Below are positions 45,414 to 54,323 of a DNA stretch of 64,000 nucleotides, piece after piece (within the stretch, counting starts at the first letter, position 1; each line of letters opens with the position of its first letter). Under the pieces are notes generated by a model. It saw only the letters and a program-made list of their open reading frames with translations, did not search any database and was not told the DNA's origin. Made by a program: the position numbers and the translations under genes. This stretch comes from Lysobacteraceae bacterium (GTDB lineage: Bacteria > Pseudomonadota > Gammaproteobacteria > Xanthomonadales > Xanthomonadaceae). The stretch is taken from NCBI GenBank assembly GCA_016789405.1, contig JAEUPQ010000016.1, positions 32,239-96,238 of the forward strand, read 5' to 3'.

Positions 45414-46640
45414 TCAGGCGACGCGCCGCGCACCGACCTGCCGCCACAAGCCAAGGGCGCAGAGCACGCCGAGCGACGCGAACACCAGCCACGGCAGGTG
45501 CGGCCAGCCGCGTGCGGCGGCGAGGTCGACCAGCCAGCCACCGGCGACGTTGCCGACGCCGCCGCCGATCGCGAGGCTGATCGAGCTGACGCCGAGGTAG
45601 GTGCCCAATGCCGCCTTGTTCGACAGCGAGGCGATGAGCGTCTGCTGGGTCGGACGCGTCAGGATCGCGCCGATCGAGAACAGCGCGATGCAGGCGAGGA
45701 ATCCGGCGAAACCGCCGACGAAGCCCAGCACCGCCGTGCTGGCCGACATCAGCAGCACGCCCGCGACCAGGATGCGCCCGGGCGTCATGCGCGGCGTGAG
45801 CACGCGCAGCAGCGGCACCTGCAGGACCACGGTGAGCGCGGCGCTGAGCGCGAACATGATGCCGACGCCGTCCATGCCGCCGGACAGGCGCTCGGCCAGC
45901 AGCGGGAAACTCAGGTTCAGCTGCACGGCCATGCACCAGTACAGCATCAGCAGCAGCACGAGCTGCATGAACGGGCGGTCGCGCATCGCGATCGCGACGT
46001 TGCCCAGCATCGACGGCGGCTTCGACGGCGCGGGCAATGCCGGCAGGCCGCGCCAGACGATCAGGAAGTTGAGCGCGAAGCAGGCAGCGGCGGCGTGGCA
46101 GACCCACTGGAAATCGAAGCGCAGCAGGGCCACGCCGATCAGCGGGCCCAGCGTGGTCGCGACACCGCTGACCCAGTTGCTCAGCGCGTAGTAGCGCGGC
46201 CGGTCGCTGTCGTCGGTGAGCGCGGCGATCGCTGCCTGGTACGGCGCCTCGAACAGCGCGCCGCCCAGCGCCGACAGCGCCATCGCCACCAGCAGCAGCG
46301 GCAGGTCGCCGGCGAAAGCCAGCGCGGAGAAGCCCACGGCGCGCAGCAGCACGCCCAGGCACATCATCGTCTTCACGCCGTAGCGGTCGGCGAGCATGCC
46401 GCCGCCGATCGCCAGCCCCTGCTGCATCACCTGGCGCAGCGCCAGCGCCACGCCGACCGCCGCCACGCCCAGGCCCACGTTCTTCACGAAGTGCACCGCG
46501 ACCAGCGGCATCAGCATCGCGAAGCCCGCGACCATGAAGAACGTGTAGACCAGCAGCACGTTCAGGCCGAGCCGCCGACGCGGATCGGCCAGCGGCGCGG
46601 GCACGGCCGCGGCCGATCCGGCGGTCGCGTCGGCGCTCAT
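45414..46640 (-). CDS. MFS transporter, likely metallophore exporter
   Basis: A 408-aa major facilitator with about 12 transmembrane helices. ATG 46640 overlaps the stop of the DUF364 gene (ATGA). Family signs: GGMLADRYGVKTMMCLGVLL (motif A loop between helices 2 and 3) and TRPTQQTLIASLSNKAALGTYLG in the second half. As the last gene of the ten-gene metallophore-like operon, export of the product is the natural role, which is inference. Resistance-type export of an unrelated compound is the alternative. Confidence 0.8.
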   Translation of the reverse strand: MSADATAGSAAAVPAPLADPRRRLGLNVLLVYTFFMVAGFAMLMPLVAVHFVKNVGLGVAAVGVALALRQVMQQGLAIGGGMLADRYGVKTMMCLGVLLRAVGFSALAFAGDLPLLLVAMALSALGGALFEAPYQAAIAALTDDSDRPRYYALSNWVSGVATTLGPLIGVALLRFDFQWVCHAAAACFALNFLIVWRGLPALPAPSKPPSMLGNVAIAMRDRPFMQLVLLLMLYWCMAVQLNLSFPLLAERLSGGMDGVGIMFALSAALTVVLQVPLLRVLTPRMTPGRILVAGVLLMSASTAVLGFVGGFAGFLACIALFSIGAILTRPTQQTLIASLSNKAALGTYLGVSSISLAIGGGVGNVAGGWLVDLAAARGWPHLPWLVFASLGVLCALGLWRQVGARRVA

Positions 46641-47506
46641 GCCGCGCGCGTCGCGGACGCCGTGTCGCGATAGAGATGGATCGGCGTGGGATCGGCGCTG
46701 AACTGCGAGAACGGGAAGGGTTCCGCCGAGATGCCGGTGACGCCGTGGCCGAGGAAGCGCGGCACGATCGCGCTGCCGGTCTGCGCGTAGACCACGAACG
46801 GAATGCCGCGCCGGCGCACCGCCGCGAGAATGGTGTCGAACGAGCCGTTGCCGAGGGTCATGCCGGTGGCGACGATCATGTCGGCCGTCTCCAGCACCGG
46901 CCCCATGTCGCGCACGACCGGCGTGCCGTCGGCGGTCGTGGCCATGTTGAAGTCGCAGGGCAGGCAGGTGCCGCCGTGGGCGCGGATCGCCGCGACCAGC
47001 GGATTGACCACGCCGATCAGGCCGACACGCTGTCCGGGCACGATGTCCAGCAGCCCCGCGATGGCGCGGTCGCGCGCTTCCGCGCGCTGCAGCGGCGTGC
47101 CGTGCGGCAGCAGCATCGGCGTGGCGCGTGGATCGTCGCGGTGCGGATGCGCCGCGCACAGGTAGGCATCCAGCGCGGCGATGCGCACCGGTGCGCGCGA
47201 ATCGACGAGCAATTCGGCGACGGAGCGACCGGAGAGTTCCTCGGCGATCTCCGACGGCAACTGGTCGCGTTCGAGACAGCAACCGCCGAAGCCCGCGCCG
47301 ACGCGCAGTACGAGGTAGTAGTTGCGGTACTTATGGTCGGTGCCGGGGAACTGGGTGCTCTGGCGCACCCAGAACGCGCCGACGGCGTGCTGTTCGGCGG
47401 GATCGGGGCCGTGCTCGCCGCGCAGCACCGCGCGGATCAGGTCGTCGACATCGCCGGGCGCGGGCGACGCGGAAGCGGATGGATTCGTGGACATGTCGGT
47501 TTCCAT
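46637..47506 (-). CDS. DUF364 (putative heavy-metal chelation) protein
   Basis: A 289-aa protein. ATG 47506 is used; ATG 47494 (MSTNPSASAS) has a better GGAAA site. It has a DUF4213-like N-terminal part (YLVLRVGAGFGGCCLERDQL) and a Rossmann-like DUF364 C-terminal part (RVGLIGVVNPLVAAIRAHGG, VRDMGPVLETADMIVATGMT, NGSFDTILAAVRRRGIPFVV). Pfam describes DUF364 as putative heavy-metal chelating, from its occurrence with metal-centre assembly genes. The CC pair at residues 75-76 could bind metal. Its place between an ATP-grasp ligase and an exporter supports a role in metallophore synthesis or metal handling. Confidence 0.78.
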   Translation of the reverse strand: METDMSTNPSASASPAPGDVDDLIRAVLRGEHGPDPAEQHAVGAFWVRQSTQFPGTDHKYRNYYLVLRVGAGFGGCCLERDQLPSEIAEELSGRSVAELLVDSRAPVRIAALDAYLCAAHPHRDDPRATPMLLPHGTPLQRAEARDRAIAGLLDIVPGQRVGLIGVVNPLVAAIRAHGGTCLPCDFNMATTADGTPVVRDMGPVLETADMIVATGMTLGNGSFDTILAAVRRRGIPFVVYAQTGSAIVPRFLGHGVTGISAEPFPFSQFSADPTPIHLYRDTASATRAA

Positions 47507-47523
47507 GCTGGACTAGGTGCGGA

Positions 47524-48780
47524 TCAATCGGCGAAGTCGAATTCGACGCGACGCAGCGCCTGTTCGGCATGCGCGCGCGCGCCGGTACCGTGTGCGTCGA
47601 AGGCGAGCACGTGGCCGAGGTAGCAGGCGTTGTCGATCGGCGCGGCGACGCTGACGTCGCGCAGCGCAGGCACGGCGGCGCGCGCCAGGTGCGGGTCGCC
47701 GTCGAGCGATTCCGTTCCCCGCAAAGCGGCGAGCTGGCCGCCGCGCGGCGGCACCAGGAACTTGATCGCGGCACTGTGGACGCCGGTGGTTGCGCGCGCG
47801 AGCGCGGGCCGGCGGCCCAGCGCCAGCTCGATCTGCGCTTCGAGCAGGTCGATGCCGGTGACGCGCTGGATGAGTTCGGCGATGTAGTTGCCGCCGGGAC
47901 GCGGATTGATCTCGACCACGCGCGGACCGTCCGGGGTCAGCTTGACCTCGGTGTGGCTGATGCCGTGGTCGAGCCCCACCGCACGCAGCGCGCCCAGCAC
48001 CAGCGCGTGCACGGCCTGTTCGGTCGCCGGGTCCAGCGCCGCCGGGAACATGTGGCCGTCCTCGATGAAGTACGGGAAGCCGGTGACGCTCTTGTCGGTG
48101 ATGCCGAGGATGGTGGTCTCGCCGTCGTGGGTGACCGCCTCGACGCTGACCTCCTCGCCGGTCATGTACGCCTCCAGCAGCCACTGTATCGGGCGCGCCT
48201 GCTCGCGGAAGTTCTTCGGGAACGCGGCCAGCGCGTCGAAGGCTTCGCGCAGCTCGGCCTCGTCGCGCACGAAGCGCACGAAGGCGCTGGACGCCAGATC
48301 CGTCGGCTTGAGCACCAGCGGGAAGCCGATGCGCTGCGCTGCGGCGAGCGTGGACGCCCAGTCGTCGGCGACGGCGAACTCCGGGTTCGGCAGACCGGCG
48401 CGCGCGATCGCTTCGCGCACACGATCCTTGCGGCGGATGTCGGCGACGCGGTCGGGAAAGCTCTGCGGCAGGTTCAGCGACTTCGCGACCTCGGCCACGG
48501 TATCGATGTAGTAGTCGCAGATGGTGACCACGCCATCGAAGCCCAGCACCTGGTGCTGCTGGCGCAGGAATTCCACCAGCGACGGCAGGTCGTTCGTCTC
48601 GGCGGTGAGCACGTGGTCGGCGTGCTCGATCACCGGATGGATCTCGCGCGTGCGCGCATCCAGGTAATGCCCGCGGTTGCGCGCGACGAAGGTGTAGCGG
48701 TGGCCGAGGCGGCGGATCGCGGCCGGAAACAGCCGCCCGGTGCCGCCGACCCAGCTTTCGATCATCAACAGGTGTGCCAT
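47524..48780 (-). CDS. ATP-grasp ligase
   Basis: A 418-aa ATP-grasp enzyme. ATG 48780 follows AAGGA at six bases. The fold is shown by VREAIARAGLPNPEFAVAD, FPLVLKPTDLASS (ATP-binding Lys), WLLEAYMTGEEVSVEAV and the metal-binding VVEINPRPGGNYIAELI. Enzymes of this group activate a carboxylate as acyl phosphate and join it to an amine, as in dipeptide and amino-acid ligases (for example BacD/LnmX-like). Here it is the only obvious bond-forming ligase in the operon, so it likely joins the amino acid made by the PLP enzyme to a second unit. The substrates are not known. Confidence 0.86.
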   Translation of the reverse strand: MAHLLMIESWVGGTGRLFPAAIRRLGHRYTFVARNRGHYLDARTREIHPVIEHADHVLTAETNDLPSLVEFLRQQHQVLGFDGVVTICDYYIDTVAEVAKSLNLPQSFPDRVADIRRKDRVREAIARAGLPNPEFAVADDWASTLAAAQRIGFPLVLKPTDLASSAFVRFVRDEAELREAFDALAAFPKNFREQARPIQWLLEAYMTGEEVSVEAVTHDGETTILGITDKSVTGFPYFIEDGHMFPAALDPATEQAVHALVLGALRAVGLDHGISHTEVKLTPDGPRVVEINPRPGGNYIAELIQRVTGIDLLEAQIELALGRRPALARATTGVHSAAIKFLVPPRGGQLAALRGTESLDGDPHLARAAVPALRDVSVAAPIDNACYLGHVLAFDAHGTGARAHAEQALRRVEFDFAD

Positions 48781-48845
48781 GTGCGTTCCTTGCGGAAGGA
48801 GAGGAAAGGAAGGAATGAAAAGTCCATGGAAGCGGCGTCGGGCGC

Positions 48846-49901
48846 TCAGGCCACGTCAGCCACGCGCGTGGCGTTCATTTCGATCGGGGCGATTGGTGCG
48901 TCGGCCGACGGCCACGGGCGCCGGCCCCAGGCCATCGCCGACCAGGGCAGCGACAGTTCGTCGAGGGCATGCACCACGCGCGGCGACAGCGCCTGCAGCG
49001 GCTGCGCGCGTTCATGCTGCGCGAACACGTGCTCGACGTAGCGGTGCCCGGTGTCGGCGGCGATGAACAGCACGTCGCGATCCGGACGCAGGCGCGCCTC
49101 GCGTTCGGCGACGAGATAGGCGCAGCCCGATGAGAGTCCCGCGAACAGCGCGTGCTCGCGCAGCAGCGCGATCGCGCCGCTGAGGCCATGGTCGAACGCC
49201 ACCCAGTGGATCGCGTCGTACAGGGCATGGCGCACGTTCTGGAACGGGATCGAACTGCCGATGCCGGCGATGATGATGCCCGGATCCTCGATCCCCTCGC
49301 TGCCGAAGGTGACGCTGCCGTAGGGCTGTACACCGATCAGTTCGACCGAGGGATCGTGATCGCGCAGCGCCACCGCCAGGCCGCCGGTGGAACAGCCCGA
49401 ACCGACGCCGCCGACCACGCTCAGGCGGTCGGTGCCGATCTCGTGGGCGATGCTGTCCGCCACCGGCACGTAACCGGCGTAGTGGATGTCGTCGTGGTAC
49501 TGGCGCATCCAGTGCACGTCCGGGCGCTCGCGCAGGATCTCGCCGATGATCGCCACGCGCAGGCTCTGGTCCATCTTCAGCGTGTCCTGCGGAGGCACCT
49601 GCTGCACGGTCGCACCCAGCACCTGCAATTGCATCATCAGCGTGCGGTCCACCGTCTTCGACGCGACGATGTGGCAGCGCATGCCGAACTTGTGGCAGGC
49701 CAGCGCCAGCGCGTAGGCATAGATGCCGCTCGAGCTGTCGAGCAGGGTGTCGTCACGTCGCACGCGGCCCTCGCGCAGCAGGCGGTCGACCGCGGCCACC
49801 GTCGAGTACACCTTCATCGTCTCGAACCGCGCCACGAACAGGTTGCGGCGCAGGCGCACGATCTGCGGCGCCTTGATCGCATCGGAGATATGCGCATACA
49901 T
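48846..49901 (-). CDS. SbnA-like PLP-dependent synthase (fold type II)
   Basis: A 351-aa protein starting MYAHISDAIK at ATG 49901, two bases after the GHMP kinase stop. It resembles cysteine synthase/SbnA: the expected Schiff-base Lys30 in ARFETMKVYST, a PLP-phosphate loop GGVGSGCSTGGLA, and the C-terminal GLSSGCAYLVA. The Asn loop normally SGN(T/L)G is replaced by SSGIYAYALA, so substrate handling differs from cysteine synthase. SbnA uses O-phospho-L-serine plus glutamate in 2,3-diaminopropionate synthesis. Because a kinase that could make the O-phosphoamino acid lies just upstream, a beta-substitution of phosphoserine or phosphothreonine is the likely reaction. Confidence 0.82.
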   Translation of the reverse strand: MYAHISDAIKAPQIVRLRRNLFVARFETMKVYSTVAAVDRLLREGRVRRDDTLLDSSSGIYAYALALACHKFGMRCHIVASKTVDRTLMMQLQVLGATVQQVPPQDTLKMDQSLRVAIIGEILRERPDVHWMRQYHDDIHYAGYVPVADSIAHEIGTDRLSVVGGVGSGCSTGGLAVALRDHDPSVELIGVQPYGSVTFGSEGIEDPGIIIAGIGSSIPFQNVRHALYDAIHWVAFDHGLSGAIALLREHALFAGLSSGCAYLVAEREARLRPDRDVLFIAADTGHRYVEHVFAQHERAQPLQALSPRVVHALDELSLPWSAMAWGRRPWPSADAPIAPIEMNATRVADVA

Positions 49902-49903
49902 GG

Positions 49904-50827
49904 TCAGAATCCCGCACGGACGAAACGGCACTGGTGGCCGAGGTCGAGGAAGAAGGCGGACAACGCGCCCATCCGCGCCGGATCGGGCGCCTCGCGGAAG
50001 AGGTAGCCGATCACGCTGCCCGTGTGGGCAACCACTATTCCGTCGGCACCGAAGCGCGCCCGCTGCGCGAGCATGGCATCGAAGCTGCGCTTGGGCAGCA
50101 CGCCCTGCGCCAGCAGCGCGCTGGCGGTGGCGCAGTGCGCGATGCCGGCCGCGTCGCCGCGATCGAAGGCTTCGATCGCGCGCTGCAGGTTGGCGGCGTA
50201 GGCGTCGGCACGGCTGCGGTAGTACGACAGCAACGCGGGACCGCTGCGCTCGGTGTCCACTGCGCCGCCTTCGTCGATGTAGCAGGCGTGGTACTGCGGC
50301 ATGTAGGCGAAGCGGCGCACCACCGCCTGGCGACCGCTGAGGTACAGCGCGTAACGGTCGAGGAAGACGCTGTCCGAGCGCTCGATCTCGCGCAGGATGT
50401 CGCAGACCACCGATGCCGGCGTGCGCGTGTCGAATATCGAGTCCAGGCAACGCAGGGTCGCGACCACGTCGGCGGTCGAACTGGCCATGCCCTTGCCTTC
50501 GGGCAGTTCGGAATCGTGGTGCCATCGCCCGGGCGGCAGCCGGCGTCCCGTGCGCTGCAGGTACAGGTCGACCGCACGCTGGCAGCGACGTTTCGCGCCG
50601 AGACCGGGCACCTCGCCTGCGGTTTCGCCCGGCTGGAAATGCACCCAGCTGTAGCGACGGATCGGCAGCGAGATCAGGCCGATCTGCGGCGTGCCGTCCT
50701 CGTCGTCGACCGGCCCCTGCAGCAGTTCGCCCAGCGTGCCGTGGCAGATGCCGCTGTGGCAGCGCGCGACGACGCTTGCCGCCGATGGCGTCGTGATCCT
50801 TTCTGTTGCGATGTCGTCGCGTTCCAT
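49904..50827 (-). CDS. GHMP kinase (PduX-like L-threonine/serine kinase)
   Basis: A 307-aa GHMP-superfamily kinase. ATG 50827 has GGAG nine bases upstream. The PduX-like signature GTLGELLQGPV (30-40) is near the N-terminus and the ATP loop PEGKGMASSTAD (109-120) is clear. PduX phosphorylates L-threonine for cobamide synthesis. No cobalamin genes are nearby; the gene is followed at once by the SbnA-like enzyme, so it probably supplies O-phosphothreonine or O-phosphoserine to that step. The TonB receptor gene lies 20 bp upstream on the same strand. Confidence 0.85.
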   Translation of the reverse strand: MERDDIATERITTPSAASVVARCHSGICHGTLGELLQGPVDDEDGTPQIGLISLPIRRYSWVHFQPGETAGEVPGLGAKRRCQRAVDLYLQRTGRRLPPGRWHHDSELPEGKGMASSTADVVATLRCLDSIFDTRTPASVVCDILREIERSDSVFLDRYALYLSGRQAVVRRFAYMPQYHACYIDEGGAVDTERSGPALLSYYRSRADAYAANLQRAIEAFDRGDAAGIAHCATASALLAQGVLPKRSFDAMLAQRARFGADGIVVAHTGSVIGYLFREAPDPARMGALSAFFLDLGHQCRFVRAGF

Positions 50828-50846
50828 GCGCTTGCGCTCCGGAAAG

Positions 50847-52781
50847 TCAGGGTCCGTCGAAATCGATGGCCAGTTGCGCCTGGAAGCGACGGCCATCGGT
50901 CAGGCCGAAGCTGTTGCTGCCGTAGATGTTCCAGGTCCAGGCATCGGTGAGGTTCAGCGCCTGCAGGCGCAGCATCGCCTTGTGCCGTCCCAGCGCGAAG
51001 CGATAGCGCGCGCCCAGGTCCAGCATCGTGTAGGCCGGCACTTCGCTGCGTCCGTCGCGCGACGCGGTGCGGTCGCCGACATGCGTGGCGGCGAAGTCGA
51101 AGGACCAGCCGCGCAGCGTCGGCGGGCGGTATTCGAGATCGGTGCGGAAGGTGCGATCGCTCTGCCCCACCGGCTTGTCGCCGATGCGGCCCTCGCGCAC
51201 CGCGACGCCGGTGACCTCCGGATCCATCAGCACCGCACCCACGATCACGCTCAGGTCCTCGTGCGGCTTGCCGCTGAGGCTCAGCTCCAGGCCGCGATGG
51301 CGCACGTCGCCCTGCACGCGCAGCACGTTGGCGTCGTCGGTGATGAAGTACGGCTTGCGTACGTCGAACAGGCCCGCGACCAGCTTCATCGAGCGTCCGA
51401 TCTGCCAGCGGATGCCCGCGTCGGTCTGTCGGGTGCGGATGGCCGGCAGGGCTTCGTTGCGGTTGGCCACGTCGGCCGGCGCGAGGCCGCTCTCTTCCAG
51501 TCCGCGCGTGTGTCCGGCGTAGACGGCAAGACGGTCGGTGGCGAACCACGATGCGGTCGCGTTCACCAGCCAGGGATCGTCGGTCGTGGTGGTCGGCGGC
51601 GCGCCCGGCGGTTCGATGCGCTTTTCGTAGTCGGTCTTCTGCACGCCGACGCTCCATTCGCCGACCTCGCGCCAGCGACCCTCGTAAGCCAGGCCCAGCG
51701 TGCGCTGTTCGACCAGGTCGCGGGTGCGCTCGCGGAACGCGAACTCGGGGCGCGGCACGCGCAGGATCTCGCCAAGCCGGCGTTCCGGCAGCACCAGCGG
51801 TGTCGCCGAACCGCCATAGCGGCTGTGCAGGCGGCGGCCGCGCAGGGACGCGTGCAGCACATGCAGGCGCGGGCCTTCGACGATGCTGCGGCTCAGGCGC
51901 AGTTCGCCGCTGGTGGAGGCATAGCGCTGCGAGGGATCGGCGATGACCGTCTCGCGTGTCAGGCCCTGGCGCGTGGTGCCGACGAACTGTTCGGCAAAGC
52001 CCTGCAGGCGCTCGAAACTGGAATGGAACAGGCCACCGGCGAACGCCCAGTCGTGTCCCATCCGCGCCTTGGCCAGCACGCCGTAGTTCAGGCTCTCGGT
52101 TTCGCCGTCGGCCCAGGTCTGCCCGAAGTAGCGGCGACGCTCCACGCGCGGCGGCAGGAACGAACCCGCCGTGCGGATCGCCGGCGGCGCTTCCTCGTCG
52201 CGGCCGCGCGACACACTGGCGAACGCGAGCACGTCGATGTCCTCGGTCGGGCGCCAGCGCGGTACCACCGCCGCGCGCAGGAACGGCGCATCGGAACCGT
52301 CGTAATACTCTTCCTGCGAATACGACACGCCGGCGGCGACGCCGAAGCGCGCATCCGCGAACGGCAGGCGTACATCCGCCTCGACCGAACCGCCATCGTA
52401 CGGACCGGCGGTCACCGCCAGGCTGCTCACGCGCTTGTCGCCGACCTTCTGCAGGCGGTAATCGACGATGCCCGTCGGCGCGGGAAACAGGTAGCTCTGC
52501 GCCGACAGGCCCACGCGCACGGTCGAGCCTTCCATCAATCGCGGCGGCAGCGCACCCTGGCGATCGAAGTACAGGCCTTCGATGCGCACGTTGCCCGCCT
52601 GCACCGGCGAGAACCCGCGCACGCTGCGCGCGCTGTAGATGCCGATGGTCTCGCTGCCGATCGAGGTACCGAACGCGTCCTCGGCTTCGGTGACGGCGTT
52701 GTCGTCCACGCGCTGCGCGAGGCAGGGCGCGGCGTGCGGCAGGAAGGCGGCGGCGAGCGCCGCCGGCAGGATGCGCATCAT
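50847..52781 (-). CDS. TonB-dependent outer membrane receptor
   Basis: A 644-aa receptor with a signal peptide (MMRILPAALAAAFLPHAAPC) and ATG 52781, three bases after the DUF3526 gene stop. The plug domain (about 40-160; EAEDAFGTSIGSETIGIYSA, RSVRGFSPVQAGNVRIEGLYF split in two here as RGFSPVQAG and RIEGLYFDRQ) precedes a 22-strand barrel ending AQLAIDFDGP. Its similarity is to the TBDRs for siderophore-like or metal complexes rather than carbohydrate ones, but the ligand is not clear. It is the fifth gene of the operon, so uptake of the metal-loaded product is likely. Confidence 0.83.
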   Translation of the reverse strand: MMRILPAALAAAFLPHAAPCLAQRVDDNAVTEAEDAFGTSIGSETIGIYSARSVRGFSPVQAGNVRIEGLYFDRQGALPPRLMEGSTVRVGLSAQSYLFPAPTGIVDYRLQKVGDKRVSSLAVTAGPYDGGSVEADVRLPFADARFGVAAGVSYSQEEYYDGSDAPFLRAAVVPRWRPTEDIDVLAFASVSRGRDEEAPPAIRTAGSFLPPRVERRRYFGQTWADGETESLNYGVLAKARMGHDWAFAGGLFHSSFERLQGFAEQFVGTTRQGLTRETVIADPSQRYASTSGELRLSRSIVEGPRLHVLHASLRGRRLHSRYGGSATPLVLPERRLGEILRVPRPEFAFRERTRDLVEQRTLGLAYEGRWREVGEWSVGVQKTDYEKRIEPPGAPPTTTTDDPWLVNATASWFATDRLAVYAGHTRGLEESGLAPADVANRNEALPAIRTRQTDAGIRWQIGRSMKLVAGLFDVRKPYFITDDANVLRVQGDVRHRGLELSLSGKPHEDLSVIVGAVLMDPEVTGVAVREGRIGDKPVGQSDRTFRTDLEYRPPTLRGWSFDFAATHVGDRTASRDGRSEVPAYTMLDLGARYRFALGRHKAMLRLQALNLTDAWTWNIYGSNSFGLTDGRRFQAQLAIDFDGP

Positions 52782-52784
52782 GCG

Positions 52785-54323
52785 TCAGATCTCCTTGGGC
52801 CAGCGGCGCAGGCGCCGACCAGCGAACAGAACGAGGGTCGCTGCCAGCAGCGACAGCCAGGCGGCCATGGCCAGCGCCGTGCCGACACGCGCGGACGAGG
52901 GGGCATCGTCCATCGCGAACGCGGGAATGCGGCGATGATCGGTGAAGTTCTTGCGCAGGTAGTCGCGTTCGCCACGCGGCGTGGGACGCGCGATCTGCGT
53001 GCGGATGCGCGTGCCGAAGAAGTCGCGCAGCGCGCCCTGGTAGCCGCGCACCTGCTGCTCGAAGCGCCGGTGACGCTCGGCATCGGTGCCGGCCAGCGTC
53101 GACAGCGCGCGATCCATGCCCAGCGCGGGCACCAGGTAGCCGGCGAAGACCGACCAGCGCTGCTGCCGCGTCGCGTTGTCGACGAAGGCGGCCTGGCGAT
53201 CCGCCAGCCGCGACTCGATCATCGGCGCGAGGAAATACAGCCGCGTGGCGTAGTCCAGCGTGCCGACCTTGTCGCGATGCGGAGACAGCAGCGGATCGGC
53301 GGCGAAGGCCGCGTCGATCAGCGCGGCACGATCGGCCTGCACAGCATCGGTAGCGCGGCGCTGGGCATCGATGTAGGCCATGCGCGAAGGCGCCGGCGAC
53401 AGCAGGGTGGCGCCCGCCGCCAGCGCCACTGGCCCGCCGAGGCAGAGCACGGCCCACAGCGCGACCGACGACAGCAGCGCTGCCGAAGCGTGCGGCAGCG
53501 CGGCCACGAGCACGCAGCCGGCCGCCAGCCAGAACGCGGCATAGGCCGCGACCAGCACGCAGGCCGCCAGGATCTCGGGCATCGCCTGCGCGAACGGCAC
53601 GCCCGCGCCCCACAGCGCCAGCAGCAGCGACAGCACCAGCGCCGGCAGTACCCAGGTCGCGAGCGCGAGCATCCGCGCACCTAGCCACGTGCGCGCCGGG
53701 ACCGGCTGCGCCGCCACCAGCCGCAGCATGCCGTGGTCGCGCTCGAAGGTCGCGGTCAGCGCCACCAGCAGCAGCAAGGCCAGCGGCAGCAACTGCACCA
53801 GCACGAACCCGAGGTCGAAGCGGCCCAGCGCCAGCGCGCGCGGCGGCTCGGCATCGTAGGTCGGCTCGATGCCGAACAGCGTCTCCAGCTTCACCGGCAC
53901 GCGCGAGGGCAGCAGGTCGCTCTGCCCCACGGCCAGCGGCGAGGTCGGCAACTGCGGTTTCGTCGCCTGCACGCGCAGCATGTAGCGGCTGAAACCGCCG
54001 ACATCGGTCGGATCCTGCCAGTAGGGCAGCGGCGCGTCGGCCTGCACGTCGTCGCGCCGCACCTGCGCGAGCAGGTGATCGATCCACGCCGCGTCGTCGC
54101 GCGCCGCACGCGCCTGCGCAGCAGACTGCGTCGCATGCAGCGACGCGCCCGCGCGCGCGCCGAGCACCATCGCTAGTGCCATCGCGATCAGCAGGCACCA
54201 CAGCAGCGGCCTGCGCAGCAGCGCGGCGCACTCCCAGCGCCACAGTGCCGTGAGGCGTGCCCGCACGAATGGCGCGGGCGCGATGCCGGCCTGCGCGGCG
54301 ATCGGATCCACCACCGCACTCAT
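52785..54323 (-). CDS. DUF3526 ABC permease 2
   Basis: A 512-aa membrane protein with ATG 54323 overlapping the stop of permease 1 (ATGA). Transmembrane helices: PLLWCLLIAMALAMVLGA near the start, a long periplasmic loop (about 75-195), then five helices (FVLVQLLPLALLLLVALT, VLPALVLSLLLALWGAG and others) and a last one (AMAAWLSLLAATLVLFAG). DUF3526 permeases belong to ABC-2 type transporters encoded with one ATPase. They may export the product or extract the cofactor from the periplasm. Confidence 0.78.
   Translation of the reverse strand: MSAVVDPIAAQAGIAPAPFVRARLTALWRWECAALLRRPLLWCLLIAMALAMVLGARAGASLHATQSAAQARAARDDAAWIDHLLAQVRRDDVQADAPLPYWQDPTDVGGFSRYMLRVQATKPQLPTSPLAVGQSDLLPSRVPVKLETLFGIEPTYDAEPPRALALGRFDLGFVLVQLLPLALLLLVALTATFERDHGMLRLVAAQPVPARTWLGARMLALATWVLPALVLSLLLALWGAGVPFAQAMPEILAACVLVAAYAAFWLAAGCVLVAALPHASAALLSSVALWAVLCLGGPVALAAGATLLSPAPSRMAYIDAQRRATDAVQADRAALIDAAFAADPLLSPHRDKVGTLDYATRLYFLAPMIESRLADRQAAFVDNATRQQRWSVFAGYLVPALGMDRALSTLAGTDAERHRRFEQQVRGYQGALRDFFGTRIRTQIARPTPRGERDYLRKNFTDHRRIPAFAMDDAPSSARVGTALAMAAWLSLLAATLVLFAGRRLRRWPKEI

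Noticed and set aside
49904..50827. Cobalamin (cobamide) synthesis by the PduX-like kinase
   Set aside because: No other cobamide gene is near, and the kinase is coupled to an SbnA-like enzyme in a receptor operon, so a separate use of O-phosphothreonine or O-phosphoserine fits better.
50691..53684. A 997-codon plus-strand open frame opposite the receptor and permease genes
   Set aside because: It is antisense to three clear genes and its translation is Gln/His/Arg rich with no domain, as expected for a G+C-rich shadow frame.
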